NCBI GenBank assembly: GCA_051294375.1
Contig: CM119269.1
Coordinates: 646,272-710,271, forward strand
Reading direction: 5' to 3'
Origin: Paraspadella gotoi
Taxonomy: Eukaryota; Chaetognatha
DNA: 64,000 nt
Each line of letters starts with the position of its first letter. The first letter of the stretch is position 1. Below are positions 12,101 through 24,773 of this stretch, piece after piece. A model generated the notes under the pieces. It saw only the letters and a list, made by a program, of their open reading frames with translations. It had not been told where the DNA came from and searched no databases. The position numbers were made by a program, and so were the translations under genes.

Positions 12101-15100
12101 ACGTTCATTCTGCCGCCGGTTCTTCAGTATCTTCGGACACTTCATCGGCAGTTTCACCTGCTTCGTCGGCTGCGTCATCCACTTCGCCAGATTCGACGAC
12201 CGATTCATCATCTTCTTTACTTCTTTCCTCCTCTTTTGAAGACGGCGTCACTTCTGATGATGCCGGGGACGACGGCTTGACCCCTTCCGTCTCGGTAGAC
12301 TTTAATTTCTCTTTTACTGCATCAGATCCCCTTCCGCCCGGTTACACTCGAAGCGTTCTCTTGGACGATTTGGCTCGCGTCGACTCCCGTAGCCTCGTCG
12401 ACGTAACTTCCATTCGGCCGAGTTCGTCTTTCCAGTCTCGCTTTGCAGCATTTTCGTCCCTCGGTCCTCTCGTTCCCATACCTCGTCCTTCTTTCGAGAT
12501 AGTCGTCGCTCCCCCGATAACCTCTTCATCACAACCTTTAACGCCGCAGTCGATCGTTCCCTCTCAAGTCCTCAATCGATTTCGCCGCGTCGTTCCTCGT
12601 CCCCGATCGCACATGGGGTCGACCGATTTGGATGGCGTTCAAGTTTTCGATCCCAGTGCCGAGAAGCAAAATAGGGAAATTGGCAGCGGTGATCGAGGAG
12701 CGGGATCTGCCGCGACAAAAGAACATCAGTGGCACTCTTTGGAATCGAAAATGAGAGGCGCTTCTATAGTCGCTCCCAAACCGGAGAATGAGTCCAAGAC
12801 GCCGTTAAAACCTGGAAAACCGCCAATCGAAGTGCAAGCAATAGTATACGGTACTGAAGCGATTGGCAAGGGCAAAGCATCGTCTGGTAACGGTTTCGTT
12901 GTAAATGGGGATGACGGTGCCGGTAGTTCACCCACCAGCGCTTCAGCACGAGCGACGAATCCGCCCGTTCAGAATTCCAAGCTTGAACAACCCTCCCCGG
13001 CCGCTTTGGGATTGGGAACACAGAAGGAGTCCGTCTTTATCAAGTGCGTTTATTTCATATGACTATTTTCTTATTTCTTTCTACAGAACCGATTCGGAAC
13101 TTTCCGATTCTAGTGCGTTTAAATTTAATCTTTACTTTAAGTTTAACTCTCCCGACAGCATCAACAAACGTCTCAAGAACTTGGAATCCAACATGAGTCT
13201 TTCAACGCGATATTTGGAGGAGTTGTCCTTTCGTTACCGCAAATCTTCGGACGATTTGAAAAAGATCTTTAGTCACCAAGTTAACCTTTTAAATGCAACG
13301 GGTTAGTTAAAAGGATTTGAAAATTATAAAATAATAACAATAGCATCAGGGTTTTTTTGGGTTTTTTAAAATGTGGATGTTTTGGCGACGTAAATAATTG
13401 ATAGACGGAGACAGGTTTAAACGAAGATATATTTAATACAAAGTACAAAGAGTTTAACATAAACAATTATAATGGTGAATGCGAAAGTATTAAAGAGATT
13501 TTGAGTTGTAAACTTGTTGTGTTTGTTGTTGTTGTTGTTGTTTAGACCGCTAAAATGGCAGACTATAACTGGATTTTTTTTTGTTTTGTTTTTGTTTTTT
13601 AATGCCAACACTGAATAGCTTTTTAAAATCCCTTGCAGCTCGAAAATCCCAAGAAGAGAACGTTAGGCAAGAGCAAACAATTATAAGCAACGGAGATCGA
13701 TTGACTGAACTGAGCGAGCGAATGGACGAGATGGCCTCCGAAATTATCTTGTTGCGGCAGCAGGTTCGGCAATCGAAGTTTGTGCGGTCTCCGTACAATG
13801 TATATTGTATAATTGTTGAAAATAAACTTGTGTTTAGGTCACCAACAGACAAGCTACCATAGTTTTTCTCGAGATCGTTTTAACGGTCATAGTTTTGTTT
13901 TACTTTGGTAGTTGGTTCTGCTCCACGTCCGATGCGAGAAGGTGAGAGACAGAGCGAGAGAATGCCGGTAAAAGACAACGAAAGGGGAGGGGGAAAATAT
14001 TGAGAAAGAGAGTTGAGGGGGGGGGGAATTCAGTTGACGATTGACGAATCAAGTGCATTAACCGTCTGTCAGGAATGATCGCTCTCACCGTCTTGAAACC
14101 CACGGCGGCACAGCTGTGTATCAAGTGGCGAAAACTCCGCGAAAGCCGATTAGCGACGAGAAAATTGCATCGAGAGGTTACGAATAAGCTTTCTTACAAA
14201 TAGTTGTTTGTCAGAAACGTCAACCGGGGTTCATAATTCTTTGGCTTCAAATTAGGCAATGAAAACGACGTCGTGTTGCCGCCGGTCATCGCTCTGCCTC
14301 CCGTGGAAAAGGAGGTGGCGGGAAAATCCGTCGCGGCGCCGGGTGCTCAGGGGAAACGAAGACGAGCTCGGCGAAAACTGGGAAATTCCATGCGAGCGAC
14401 GGTAAGAGAAAAATTGTCGTCTCATGTCATTTGAAAATTCGAATTACAGCCACATTAAATTAATCCCAACCAGCAAAAAGCCAAAGAGTTTCAATTGCCT
14501 GGTTCGTCATCTGGGGCGAATTCTATTTGTTCCGACGTCGAAGATCACGTTCGAAACATGGGCGACCCCTTACCGTCTAAAGGCTGCTCTGGTGAGGTTT
14601 CACGCGCGCTTATTTTAGTTATCAAAAATTCTTCATGCATATTTCGCTCGTTGGCAAGGACGGATTCCCTTCAGTATCTAACGACAAAATTTAAAACTTT
14701 CAGGATATAGTGTCGATTTCAACCGTAATTTTTCTTCACCCGATCTTCGATCTTTTGGTCAGTTTTTTCACAGAGTAGTTGAAAGAAAATAATGTTTAAC
14801 AGAAAAACGGATGATTGAATTGATTAATCAATTAAATGTTTTCGGGCTTTGCTCTATTTTCTGTGCTTCACGATACGCTCGTTAATTTTCACCAATTTAT
14901 GGTAACACATTAATAACTATTTCCTTTTGAGCTAAATCTTGAGCGTCATTCAATTGTCATTCGTAGGATGTCAATCCAACGCCGCTTCCCCTCTCGGTCA
15001 TTGCGCTTCGTGCATCCTTCACGCTCCCGGCGTTGGCTCCGGAGTCGACTCCGGCGTCATCCCTGACGTCCAGTCTAATTCCGCGTGCTTACGGACGTCA

Positions 15101-16351
15101 CCCGAGATCAACGAGTAAAATGAAATAAATACAATCCCATACGTTATACGTAATACATTATACTATTATTCTATTATTAATTAATTTTCAGAGACGCCAT
15201 TGATATATATATACCCTACTCGCGCTCGCATCGTAGATCTCTCTCGTCCCAACTCCACTCTTACTCTACCGCCCGCCCCGCCCGCCCGCCCGCCTTCCCT
15301 CGCCCTTTATTTCATACTTCTCTCCCGCTCCATCCACTCTCTTCATTGCCTCCCCTTTCTCTCTCCTCCGAGCCTTCAACACCAATTCATTTTTCCACGA
15401 TGCCCAAATCGTCGGCCGTCGCTGACCACGGTCGTTCATCCATCGCGGCTGAAGGCGCTGGAAATCCCCACAACTTGCGGTGAGTTGTTTTTATGAGTTT
15501 TGTTGTTTTCGTAGCGTGGTACGGTATATGAATTTTTTATGAGATTTTATTTATTATATTATTTTATTCCACGCTTAATTTTAATGAAAAAATCTATTCT
15601 CTTATTTTCCCAAATCTACTTCCTTCATGCTTCAGATCTTTACAAGAGCCGTCATCTCGCTTCGAGTCGACTTTCCCTCCGCTCGCTTCTCTTCCCTTCC
15701 CCTCCAACGACGCCGATTCTATCGACTCTTATTCTTCCTTGCCTCACTTTTCGTCGTGGGAGCAGAGAGTTTCCTGTCATCCACCGGCGTCGGGACCTCG
15801 CAATCTCGTCGGTGACGCCGTTAAGGTTTCGTCGCCTCAAGGCCGCTTGTCGCTTGCCTCAACGTCGGCTTCGATCAAAGAAGGCTCGCGTGGTACGAGG
15901 ACGAACGATTCGAAAGCTTCCGGACACGATATTTCGCACAGGTTTTATATTATAATTATGATGTTGATAACATGAAGGGTTTTAGCTTGCTCCGTACCTT
16001 TTATTTTTTCCTTTTAGTCTTCGTAATTCCGAAATCGGCGGCCCTTACTTTCTCGATTCGTCTCACGCTCTCGGGGTTGGTCAATCGAACGGAAACCTTG
16101 GGCGGAACACTGGATTAACAGAGGCGGCGATGAACGAAAGGAGCAAAAAGCGAAGCAACGGTCTTCCTGCTCGACAACAGAACACGAATGGATGCCCGAT
16201 GGGCGCGCCGCCACCTGGGGGCGATGGATGGATCCCTGTGTCATCCAGAGAAAAGAAAAGGCGGAAGAAGAAAAGGGAAAGAGCAGAACCGTCCGACGTC
16301 GCCGATTCTTCGAATTTAGCGGAGAAGTTGAACGCAATATTTAGATTTTAA
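9149..16351 (+). CDS. SUCO: SUCO-like SUN-domain protein (SUN domain-containing ossification factor)
   Basis: Exons: 9149-9956, 10054-10160, 10227-10360, 10434-10687, 10781-11028, 11099-11495, 11579-13043, 13087-13301, 13639-13763, 13838-13941, 14073-14176, 14256-14401, 14474-14591, 14704-14757, 14967-15114, 15192-15479, 15636-15941, 16018-16351; all phases match, about 1784 aa. The ATG precedes a hydrophobic signal sequence (LLLILVLLWDSVA). An acidic Ser-rich stretch leads to the SUN-like domain, whose marks are NNYASPDCGAKV, WFIVELCEAI, ELFSS, RYPTRDW, KYVKVEIL and YGSEHFCPVSLFKVYG. A long Ser/Thr-rich linker follows, then a coiled coil (NKRLKNLESNMSLS, YLEELSFRYRKS), a transmembrane helix (IVLTVIVLFYFGSWF) and a long basic tail. 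Family knowledge: SUCO/Slp1 proteins sit in the ER or outer nuclear membrane and protect folding membrane proteins. It is longer than the roughly 1250-aa vertebrate protein because of the linker and tail. Confidence 0.94.
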
Positions 16352-17049
16352 ATTTCATGTAACTACGAGTATTAGACTGCGATTTTTCTTTCTCGTTGGT
16401 GGGACGCGAAAATTTCAATACTTTTACATACATCATTAAAATTATTAAAGAAATCGGGTTAAATCAATCCGCATATGAACCATACGATAGTGACTTAGCA
16501 TAAACTTTGGAGCAAGTTTGGGTTTTGATTTTCAAAGCCCGGCTTTAGTTGTAGCAAAATTGTTTTACCGCTATAATTAGTCGGTAGTGATTTTATTCTG
16601 CTGTTCCAATTCTACACCAAATATTTCTTATTTATCGTACTTTTGACGTATTAGAATTTAAGTACCGTACTGGATATTATGGATGTTGTTTTATACTGAA
16701 ACATGTGATACTACAAATGCCCTGTGATTTTCACGTGATAACGAGACTTGAAGATTTTGAGAATTTTCTTAAAATGAAACCTGGTAAAAACTGCTTTTTG
16801 CTTTTTGGGCTCATTACAAAAGTATGATCCTTTAAACAGATTCGTTACGTAATCATTCCCATGAAGGTTGTGATTATTTTTATTCTTTGATGTCTTTAGC
16901 GATAATTAAATTTTTTTATGAAACGTTTTTTTTCTTTTCTTTTTTAAGCCAGACAGATTTTAAATATCGCAGCTTTAAAAGATTATCTCTATAGCAGTAT
17001 CCTTTAGTAGTTTATTAAAAAAAACATCCCAATGCAATGGTAAAACTCT

Positions 17050-17850
17050 GTGGATAAGGCGCTAAGTAGCCATGGAACGGGTCCTGGGCTTGGAACCAGG
17101 CTTGAGCGTATTCCACGTCCCCAAGTAGCCATAGCCGATGAAATTTAAATGCTAATGTATACAGCGTTAAAATCTATCATGAGCATAGATTATGGTATTA
17201 AAATATTTTTTGTCAAAAATTCTTTTTTCTGAGGGAACTAGCCTAATTAAAATTATTATATTACTATATAAATAAAAAAAAATTAAAATCTTAAAATTTT
17301 TTGATGGATTCTGGTAGAGCATAAAAAGTTAAACAAGAAATATAATTACAGCTTTTAAAAATTCTTACGTTTTTTCAGTAAAAATTTAAAAAAACTGATA
17401 AAATCATCAAAAGATGATGATGATGACGATTTTTTATGGTTTTTTCTTATTTTTGACCTATTTGTGATAAAAATATTTAAAATAAAATTACACTTTTTAT
17501 TAAACTTTTTATGAGCTATCTGAATCTGGTCTTAAAATTTAAAATTTCTAAAAAAAAATTTTGGCCTTTCTATCTATAATAAATATTAAAAAAATAATTA
17601 CTAGGTTATAGAACCATATAATAAATTTTTTGTTCATTGAAAGTATACTTAAGTGTATAAATTTTCGTTTGAGTTTGTACTCCCTCTAAATTTTTTACTC
17701 GCCCCATTGAGTGCGGCTTCCCCTACCCCAAGGCGGTTTACGGACGTCAGGGTTGGTACCATCATGAACTGATGGCATTACTCAATGAGCCACCGGGTCA
17801 CAACTGAAGGTGTCATGCTTATAGGCGGGGTGAACTCATGCTATGCCCGA
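17050..17850 (-). mobile_element. tRNA-derived SINE interrupted by element A
   Basis: 17050-17125 and 17726-17850 are the two halves of a repeat also seen at 30396-30640 and 49540-49765. Read on the minus strand the SINE head has a pol III A-box-like TGGCTCATTGAGTAA. The body includes GGACCCGTTCC and AAGCCTGGTTCC in minus orientation. The break is exactly the 7-bp duplication CCCCAAG. Confidence 0.75.
17126..17725 (+). mobile_element. Element A copy, 600 bp, inserted in a SINE, TSD CCCCAAG
   Basis: CCCCAAG at 17119-17125 is duplicated at 17726-17732, exactly where the SINE sequence is interrupted. The insert begins TAGCC and ends TTCCCCTA. It is collinear with 7179-7708 and contains the same GATGATGATGATG segment. 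No ORF. Confidence 0.8.
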
Positions 17851-19014
17851 CTACAACTCCTACAATATTCATTATATTGGAAGGTAGGTAGGTAGGCGCT
17901 TGATGAAAATTTGAGAGTAAACGTTAGTCTCTGGGAAAATAGATTCTGGATTTTGAGCAATCATATTTATTGAGCAATCGCATTCACGAATCTAATTCAA
18001 GAGGTTTACGACCTGAAATTTGTAAAATATAAAAATGGGCAAAATTTTACTTTCCCCGCCCGGGGTTTATGGATAGCTACTTTTTCGCATACTCAGTAAC
18101 GTTCGTTTTGATTTCATTAGCAGACATGTGTAGAATTTAAGAAAAACTAAACGATATTGACCGACTTAAAACCAGAAAAACTCGCATTCTTATTTCGATG
18201 TAATCATAAAACTAAATGTCTTAAAGTCCATTAAAATCGAAACGAATTTTTACCGTAATTAAGAAGTAATTATGGCACAAAGGTAATCGGTTATTTTTAA
18301 AATTCACTTGAGATTGAATTACAGAAAAGTGAACGATATATATATATATATATATTTTTTAGATATTAAAATAATTGCTCTGGTCTTTCCCATAATTGGG
18401 TTTAAAAATGTAGTTCAGAAAAAGATGTCACTGTGGCAATTGGAGATAATTTAAAACAATTTGAAGCAACTCATCAATTTACTCAGTTTTCTATGACCTC
18501 GTCTACTTAATTTTCCTTCTTTAAAGTTTAAACGATCAACTTATTCTGGTTTTCAATACGTGTTATTTTCTAATTTTACATATCAGATCTTAATCCTTTT
18601 CGAAAATTCAATAAGGGTGTAAAAATACTCGGATGGCCGATATTTTTTTTTTCAATGTTTCTCCATATAGTGATCATGATGTGGTTTAATACTTTATCCT
18701 ATCAAATTGCCCGTTACTGGAGTTATTCTTGCTTGTTTCAAACCTGTATCGATCCTGAATAACCTTGCTTAAACAATAAACATTCCACTGACAATTCGTC
18801 AACTGGGATCGAAGTGATTCGGAAAAAAGAGTTTCAGTCTTAGACATGCAAATGAAACCAACCGAAACACGACACCCCTCAGTGAATTTTTTTACAAGTT
18901 AAAAAACAATGGAGGCGTCGCGATTTTTGTTAGGGGTCGAAAATAAATAAATTCCCTCATGATAATAATTTTTCAACTTAAAATCAATATTAAATAAGGC
19001 TTATTTTTATACTC

Positions 19015-19105
19015 ACCGGTGAGGGTTGGTTTAGGGGTGGTTTAAGGTTAGAGGAAGTTAGGGTTGGGAAGGTTTAGTTTTAGGGGTAGGGTTAGGGTTG
19101 TTAGA
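19015..19105 (+). repeat. Degenerate telomere-like (TTAGGG-type) tract
   Basis: About 90 bp of G-rich repeats with TTAGGG-like cores separated by variant spacers (for example GGGGTAGGGTTAGGGTTG). A C-rich counterpart (CCCTAA-like) occurs at about 54065-54118. Confidence 0.55.
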
Positions 19106-21932
19106 TAAAAAAAAAGAGGAACGAACAACATTATATTAATAAATATTTTTGTATAAAAAAATGATATAAATTTTATAATTTACGCAGTAGGCCATATTTA
19201 TACTATTACTAATCCAATAAATATTAAATTTAAAAATTATTTTTTTGTAAGATTTTTTTGCAGATTTTGATTCATCATGAAAAAATTAATATAAAGAGAT
19301 ATATTTTTTTTTTAAATTCTTTTATTATGTTAATCAAATATATTGAAAACTTATATTTTAAGCTGAAAATTAAAGATTTAAATAGTAAATATAGTTCTTT
19401 TAATTTTTAACCCACTTAATGAAAGAATTTTTAAAAATGATTTATATATTTTTTATCAACTTTTAACGAAGAATTCAAATCTGCAATCAAAATTTAAAAA
19501 AGCTTAATTTAAAATTTTTCTTCTATTTGATTTTAAAATTTTTGCTACCGCTTTACTGATCGAGAACTCGACCCTGTCCCGATAGAAACCTCGAATTTAA
19601 TTCTTTTCGCCATCACATGCTAATAACGAAAGTCTTGGCACTCAATTTTTTGTTCGAAACGATCAAAACTTACCATAGTTAACTGCGTTTATTAGATCGA
19701 AGCTAAATTATCGTTAACGGTTGCACGACATGAACATTTTTAAAAACCTCTCGCTGTAAATGCTGATTCTCAAGTATGGGAAACGAATCGAACCGAACGC
19801 TTGTGCCATGCTTCGAAGATTTCTTGCCCTCGTAATTTGCGCCGTGTTTTTCAACCTGTTTTGGCATTTTCTTCTGCTCAGAAAAGATCGACAATTAATA
19901 TGGAACGGTAGGTTGAGGGTTTTGCTCTAAACATTCTTATTAATCATTTTCTCATTCAGCAATTTAAGCAACAATATTACACTGCAGCGCAAAAAAAGTA
20001 TGGCAAAAAGGATGGCTAAATTTTATAAAGATATAAAAATATAAAACTATATTTTATTTTAATTATTATTATATCAATTTTATTTTGTGAACATCAGTCA
20101 AAAATTTATACATAGAAATCGCTTTTTCTTAATTCAATTGTAAGATTCTGACTTTAAAATAATACTATATTCTACTACCTGAACTAATTAAAAATTTTAT
20201 TGCACTTGGAGAAGACGAAAATAGAAAATATAAGTAGGAAAATAGGTGAGGGATTGTGACGTTGTAAGATGATGATGATAAGATATTACTAAAAACGCCC
20301 GGGATGAGGAGAAACAGCCCTTACGGCGATCCTATTTTGCGGGCCCTCCTAGGGGTCTTATCGCCAAATAAAACTTTGTGCGCGCCCCCGGCGGGGACTT
20401 ATCGCTTAACTTTATACTTAAAATCTATCGATTTGTAAAAGTATCAAAATAATTTAATTTTAAAAAAAATACTCGGGTATTTAAAAAAATTACTAGGGTA
20501 TCCTAACGTTGTAAGAGAAGTAGAAAAGAAGTAAGACGAGCTCTCTCCTGATCCACTTTTATCAACGCCCGGACTGACTTGACCTTACGGTCTCATCGGC
20601 CCTATTAATCTCTCCGGTCAATCTGAGGTCATTGCCAAAACAAGGGCAAAGTGACCGTTGGGGAATGACCGGCTCTGAGAAAGAGGAGAGAGAAAGGGTT
20701 AAGAGAGAGAGACCGGTGTTAAATCGCCTCACACTATTCAATAGCTTTTTAAAAGAGCTATTGTTTTCATATTTTTTTTTAATTAATAATGAAATAGTTT
20801 TTTTTTTACGCCGCAGTGTATATTGGGTAGAGGTTCGTAAAAGAAATCTAATTTTGAATAATTGTTTAAAAAAAAGCTAATTTGGCTGAAGAAAGCTTCT
20901 CTTCGGCCGGCCAGAAAATATACTAAATCAGTAACGAATCTATTAAACTATGGGGATCATTTTTCACCATATAAAAACATTCTCAAGCTGCACTTCATTT
21001 AGTCAGTGATTACATTTGGTGTCATCTTACAACGACGTAGTTTTCTTTAGCTGTTCTTCTCCCACATTTTTGGATTAAACAATAAACTATAAAACGTACG
21101 TTTAGTTTTTTTTCATTATATAAAAATGACAACTGAAAAGGTGCGATTTTATTTTCGTTAAATGATTGAATTACATCTTACCGCCTGTAATATAATAGTA
21201 GGACTGTGGGGGACATTGAATGATTTAGGGAAAATAAGTTTTTTGAATAGAAACAAAATGATCTTATGCAGGGAGGAATAGTTATTGATGTTGGCCGAGG
21301 TTTGGAATGAAACTTAATCTAATCTTTACTAATATAATTTGAGTGTTTTGAATTCGATCGTCATCGCTTTAGCTTCATAATTGATTCGGCTCGTCGAGAA
21401 TAGAAAATATCCTGACCTTTTATTAGCGGTCTTTCTCTCGTGACCTCTCGTCTTTGCTCTCTATTTGACTAGCGTTTCACTCCTCTTTTTCCAATTTAAA
21501 TTGTAGAATGGATCCGGCTTTTTAAAAACCGGTTTTTAAAAAATTATTGAAATCACGAAATAAAGACAGAAAAAAATTAATTACCAAAACTAAGGTCCGA
21601 ATGATTAATCATGGAAATGTGGTATTGTTTAGCATTATTTGAAAAAGAGCAAAAAGGGCAAAACAAGTATTTAGTTGTTGTGGTTGGTTGGTTGGTTGGT
21701 TGGTTGCCGAAAGACGAAAGGAGAGGAAGTTAAGATGTAGATGATAATGAAGAACGTCGGAGAAAAAAAGTATTTCTACGCTAGATAGTCTAAGCATATT
21801 TCTCAAAAGTTACAAGTATGTAATATTATGTTTAGTATGTACCCCCTGAGCAGGAACTGATGGCACTAATAAAATTGTAGCCCTTCTTCTATGAATGTAT
21901 ATTATATATAATATACCTGTTTTATTAGGTAA

Positions 21933-21963
21933 AAATGTGTATCTATAATATAGATACACATTT
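21933..21963. repeat. Short perfect hairpin, 15-bp arms
   Basis: AAATGTGTATCTATA (21933-21947) is followed after one base by its exact reverse complement (21949-21963). It is AT-rich and intergenic; function unknown. Confidence 0.7.
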
Positions 21964-23477
21964 CTATATTTCAATTGAGCCGACTGTTAACTATGTAAAA
22001 CTGTCGGTCTTAATCTTTCTCCAAAAATTTCTGATGTTATGGACTTTCATGGGAACCAGAAACACTGAGTTCGAGGGATAAAGTTTTATACAGTCATTGG
22101 TCAAGCGCGTGAAAAAGTTTACCCAGGATCACTGGAAGATGCAGTATGGTACACCCACATGATGAACAACGAATGGAATAAACTTTCTTGACAAAAAAAG
22201 AATGCTGCTTAACTAGCTCGTATTAAGCCCAGACATCTTTTGATTTCATTTTTTTTCTACGAGGGCAACGAAAACCATCGTCGTTTACCATCGTCGCTGA
22301 ATCAGATTGTCGCAGCAAATATGCAGTAGATCATGTAGATCATGTAGATCATTGGCAATTTTTTTTTTTTCTTAATTCTAGTTAATTTTCGGAAATAAAA
22401 ATTTTTGCTTCTCACAAGAGGAGGTCATTAGGAGCATAAACTTTGTCAGTTTTGTACAGATCTGGTACTTTAATTTTCTATCAAAGGACATTTTATGCTG
22501 TATAATAAACTTACTTTTTCGTGGCCGTTGTTTTTGTTGTTGTTATTGTTGAGTTTTTGTCACTTAAGATAATAGAGCATTCGTTCATCGAACGCTTAAG
22601 ACCCTGAGGGTTTGTAATTCGTTCGTGAATTCCGAGAAGAAGTGGGGGGGGGGTGAACACGATAAGTCGATTCTTTTTGGCCGAAGGTGATGATACACTT
22701 AAGTCTTTTTTTCGAAATCTCGAAGAATTTGAATTTTGACTCGAGGCCTCGGTTCGATGTTGGATTTGGATGTATATTTAATTTGATCAGATATATTTTG
22801 ACAATTAGTAAAGAAAGTTGGCTTTGAAAATGGGCTTTTATTTTCCAACTCGCTGTTTTTAAATTTAATTTTTTAAAGTCAGTATTGTTTTAAAAAAATA
22901 TAAAATATCATCAAGCTCTTAAAAATATGAAGAGAATGATATATTTATGAAAGCTTTAACATAAAAACTAACCTGCCCTGCCGTGGTTCAATTAAAAAAG
23001 TTAAAATTAATTTATTTAAAATTTTAAATCTATATTTTAAAATATATGACCAGTTTAAATTATTATAATCTAAAAAACAATTATTTATATGGGCAACATA
23101 AAAAATCCCCCCAAAAATGAATGTAAAATAGGCAATTACAATTTTATAATAATCCTAAATTTGCTCTCCAGCTATTTATTTTTTTAAAAATGTTTCGGTT
23201 TTCACTATCCTAATTAAATTACAACATTCTTTTCATATTTGTAATGGCTATCTGATATCATTGGTCAGGCGTATCAAAGTCTATTAATATAAAATTTACA
23301 TATATATAAATAATAATTGGTCTTTACTGTTAAATTAGTCTTTAACATTGAAAAAATTCTTACGGGCTTGCAAATGGCAGATTTTTTTTAGGTGCGGGCA
23401 TAAAATTGTCACCATGTCATACAACGTTTACAATGATTTCTAATTCTAGCCATCCTCAATTTTCGTTTTCTCGTCAG

Positions 23478-24198
23478 AGGATTTCTTCGGCCTTCTGGGG
23501 GAGTCTTGGAATCCCCCGTCCAAACGCCCCTTCGATGGATTCTTCTGCGCGAGGATGATGACGGGCCGCTTCCCCGCCGACTACGAGATGCGGCGTCGCC
23601 GGGAAACGCAGCGGCGCGCCGAGACATCGGCGGCGAATTACTTACGTCAGATCGACTGGGAATGTTCGGACGTGAACGATACCTTCAAAGGTTGGCGTTA
23701 GAGAAGCCTTAGGTTTAATAAAAAGTCGTGTAATAATAGATGCTTAATGGCTTAATAGTTATTCAATATAGAGAACGTTAACAGTCGTTAACCAAATAAG
23801 TGGGTAGTAATTAAAGATTGTACCCATTTAAATATGTTCTACGTAATAGTTTTCAAATGAGTAAATTGATTAATAATTCCTTTCCACTCCCCCCCCCCCG
23901 CACGAAAAATAAGACGCAGCTTCTTCTTGCGTGTTAAGTCGCGCCATTCACCAAATCGGATGCGATGCTTTTCTTCGTCGTCGAGGTTACGTGACCCAAG
24001 TGAGCCACGCCCCCTCCATGTCGCTCGCCTTCTCCATCCTCGTCTATCGAAATGCCCGCCAGGCGGAGCGACTCCTTCGCGCCATCTACAGACCGAACAA
24101 CTTGTGAGGAAATTGTCAATTTGGAAATGAGTGAAAACAAAAATGAAAAAGATAAAAATAAAACTCAGTGGCATCTCTCTCTCTTCTCTCTCTCCTCT

Positions 24199-24239
<41 letters not shown>

Positions 24240-24734
24240 CTCTCTTTCTCACCTGTTGTCATCAATTAAAAAATTGTTTGAAAATTACGAGATTTGTTTT
24301 AATTTATTTGTAATTTTAATAAGCTATGATTGTTAGGGGGATATCATCGTTGTCTTCCGCAAATAGAGGGAGAATCTAGTATACATACAACAATAGGTCA
24401 AAGGGTCAAACCTCACAGAATACAGCCAATTTTTGCAAATCCCCGTCCTTCAGCTATTGCCTACACCTGGACACCAAGGCGTCAACGTCGACGGTCTCCG
24501 CGCTAGAGACGCTCGCCTCTTGTTTCCCTGGCAACGTCTTTCTCACCAACAGACGCGAAGATGTCGTCTACGCGGGATTTTCACGATTGCAGGCCGACAT
24601 CAATTGCATGGCGGAGCTGTTGGACAAAAAGCGGAACGGAAGCGCCGACTGGCGATATCTCTTGAATCTCTCGGGACAGGAATTTCCTCTGGTCACCATC
24701 GAAAGATTGGTGGAGGTGGGAAACTTAGAAAGAG

Positions 24735-24773
<39 letters not shown>

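Larger units (their letters stand above)
16352..23477. other. Intergenic repeat-rich region between SUCO and GCNT
   Basis: No confident gene. Contents: an interrupted tRNA-type SINE (17050-17850), a (TA)n run near 18340, a telomere-like tract (19015-19105), a second copy of the ZFR-intron repeat (about 19110-19540), a 31-bp hairpin (21933-21963) and AT-rich filler. A leader or N-terminal exon of GCNT probably lies in 21000-23477; ATGACAACTGAAAAG followed by GTGCG at about 21126 is one weak candidate. Confidence 0.45.
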
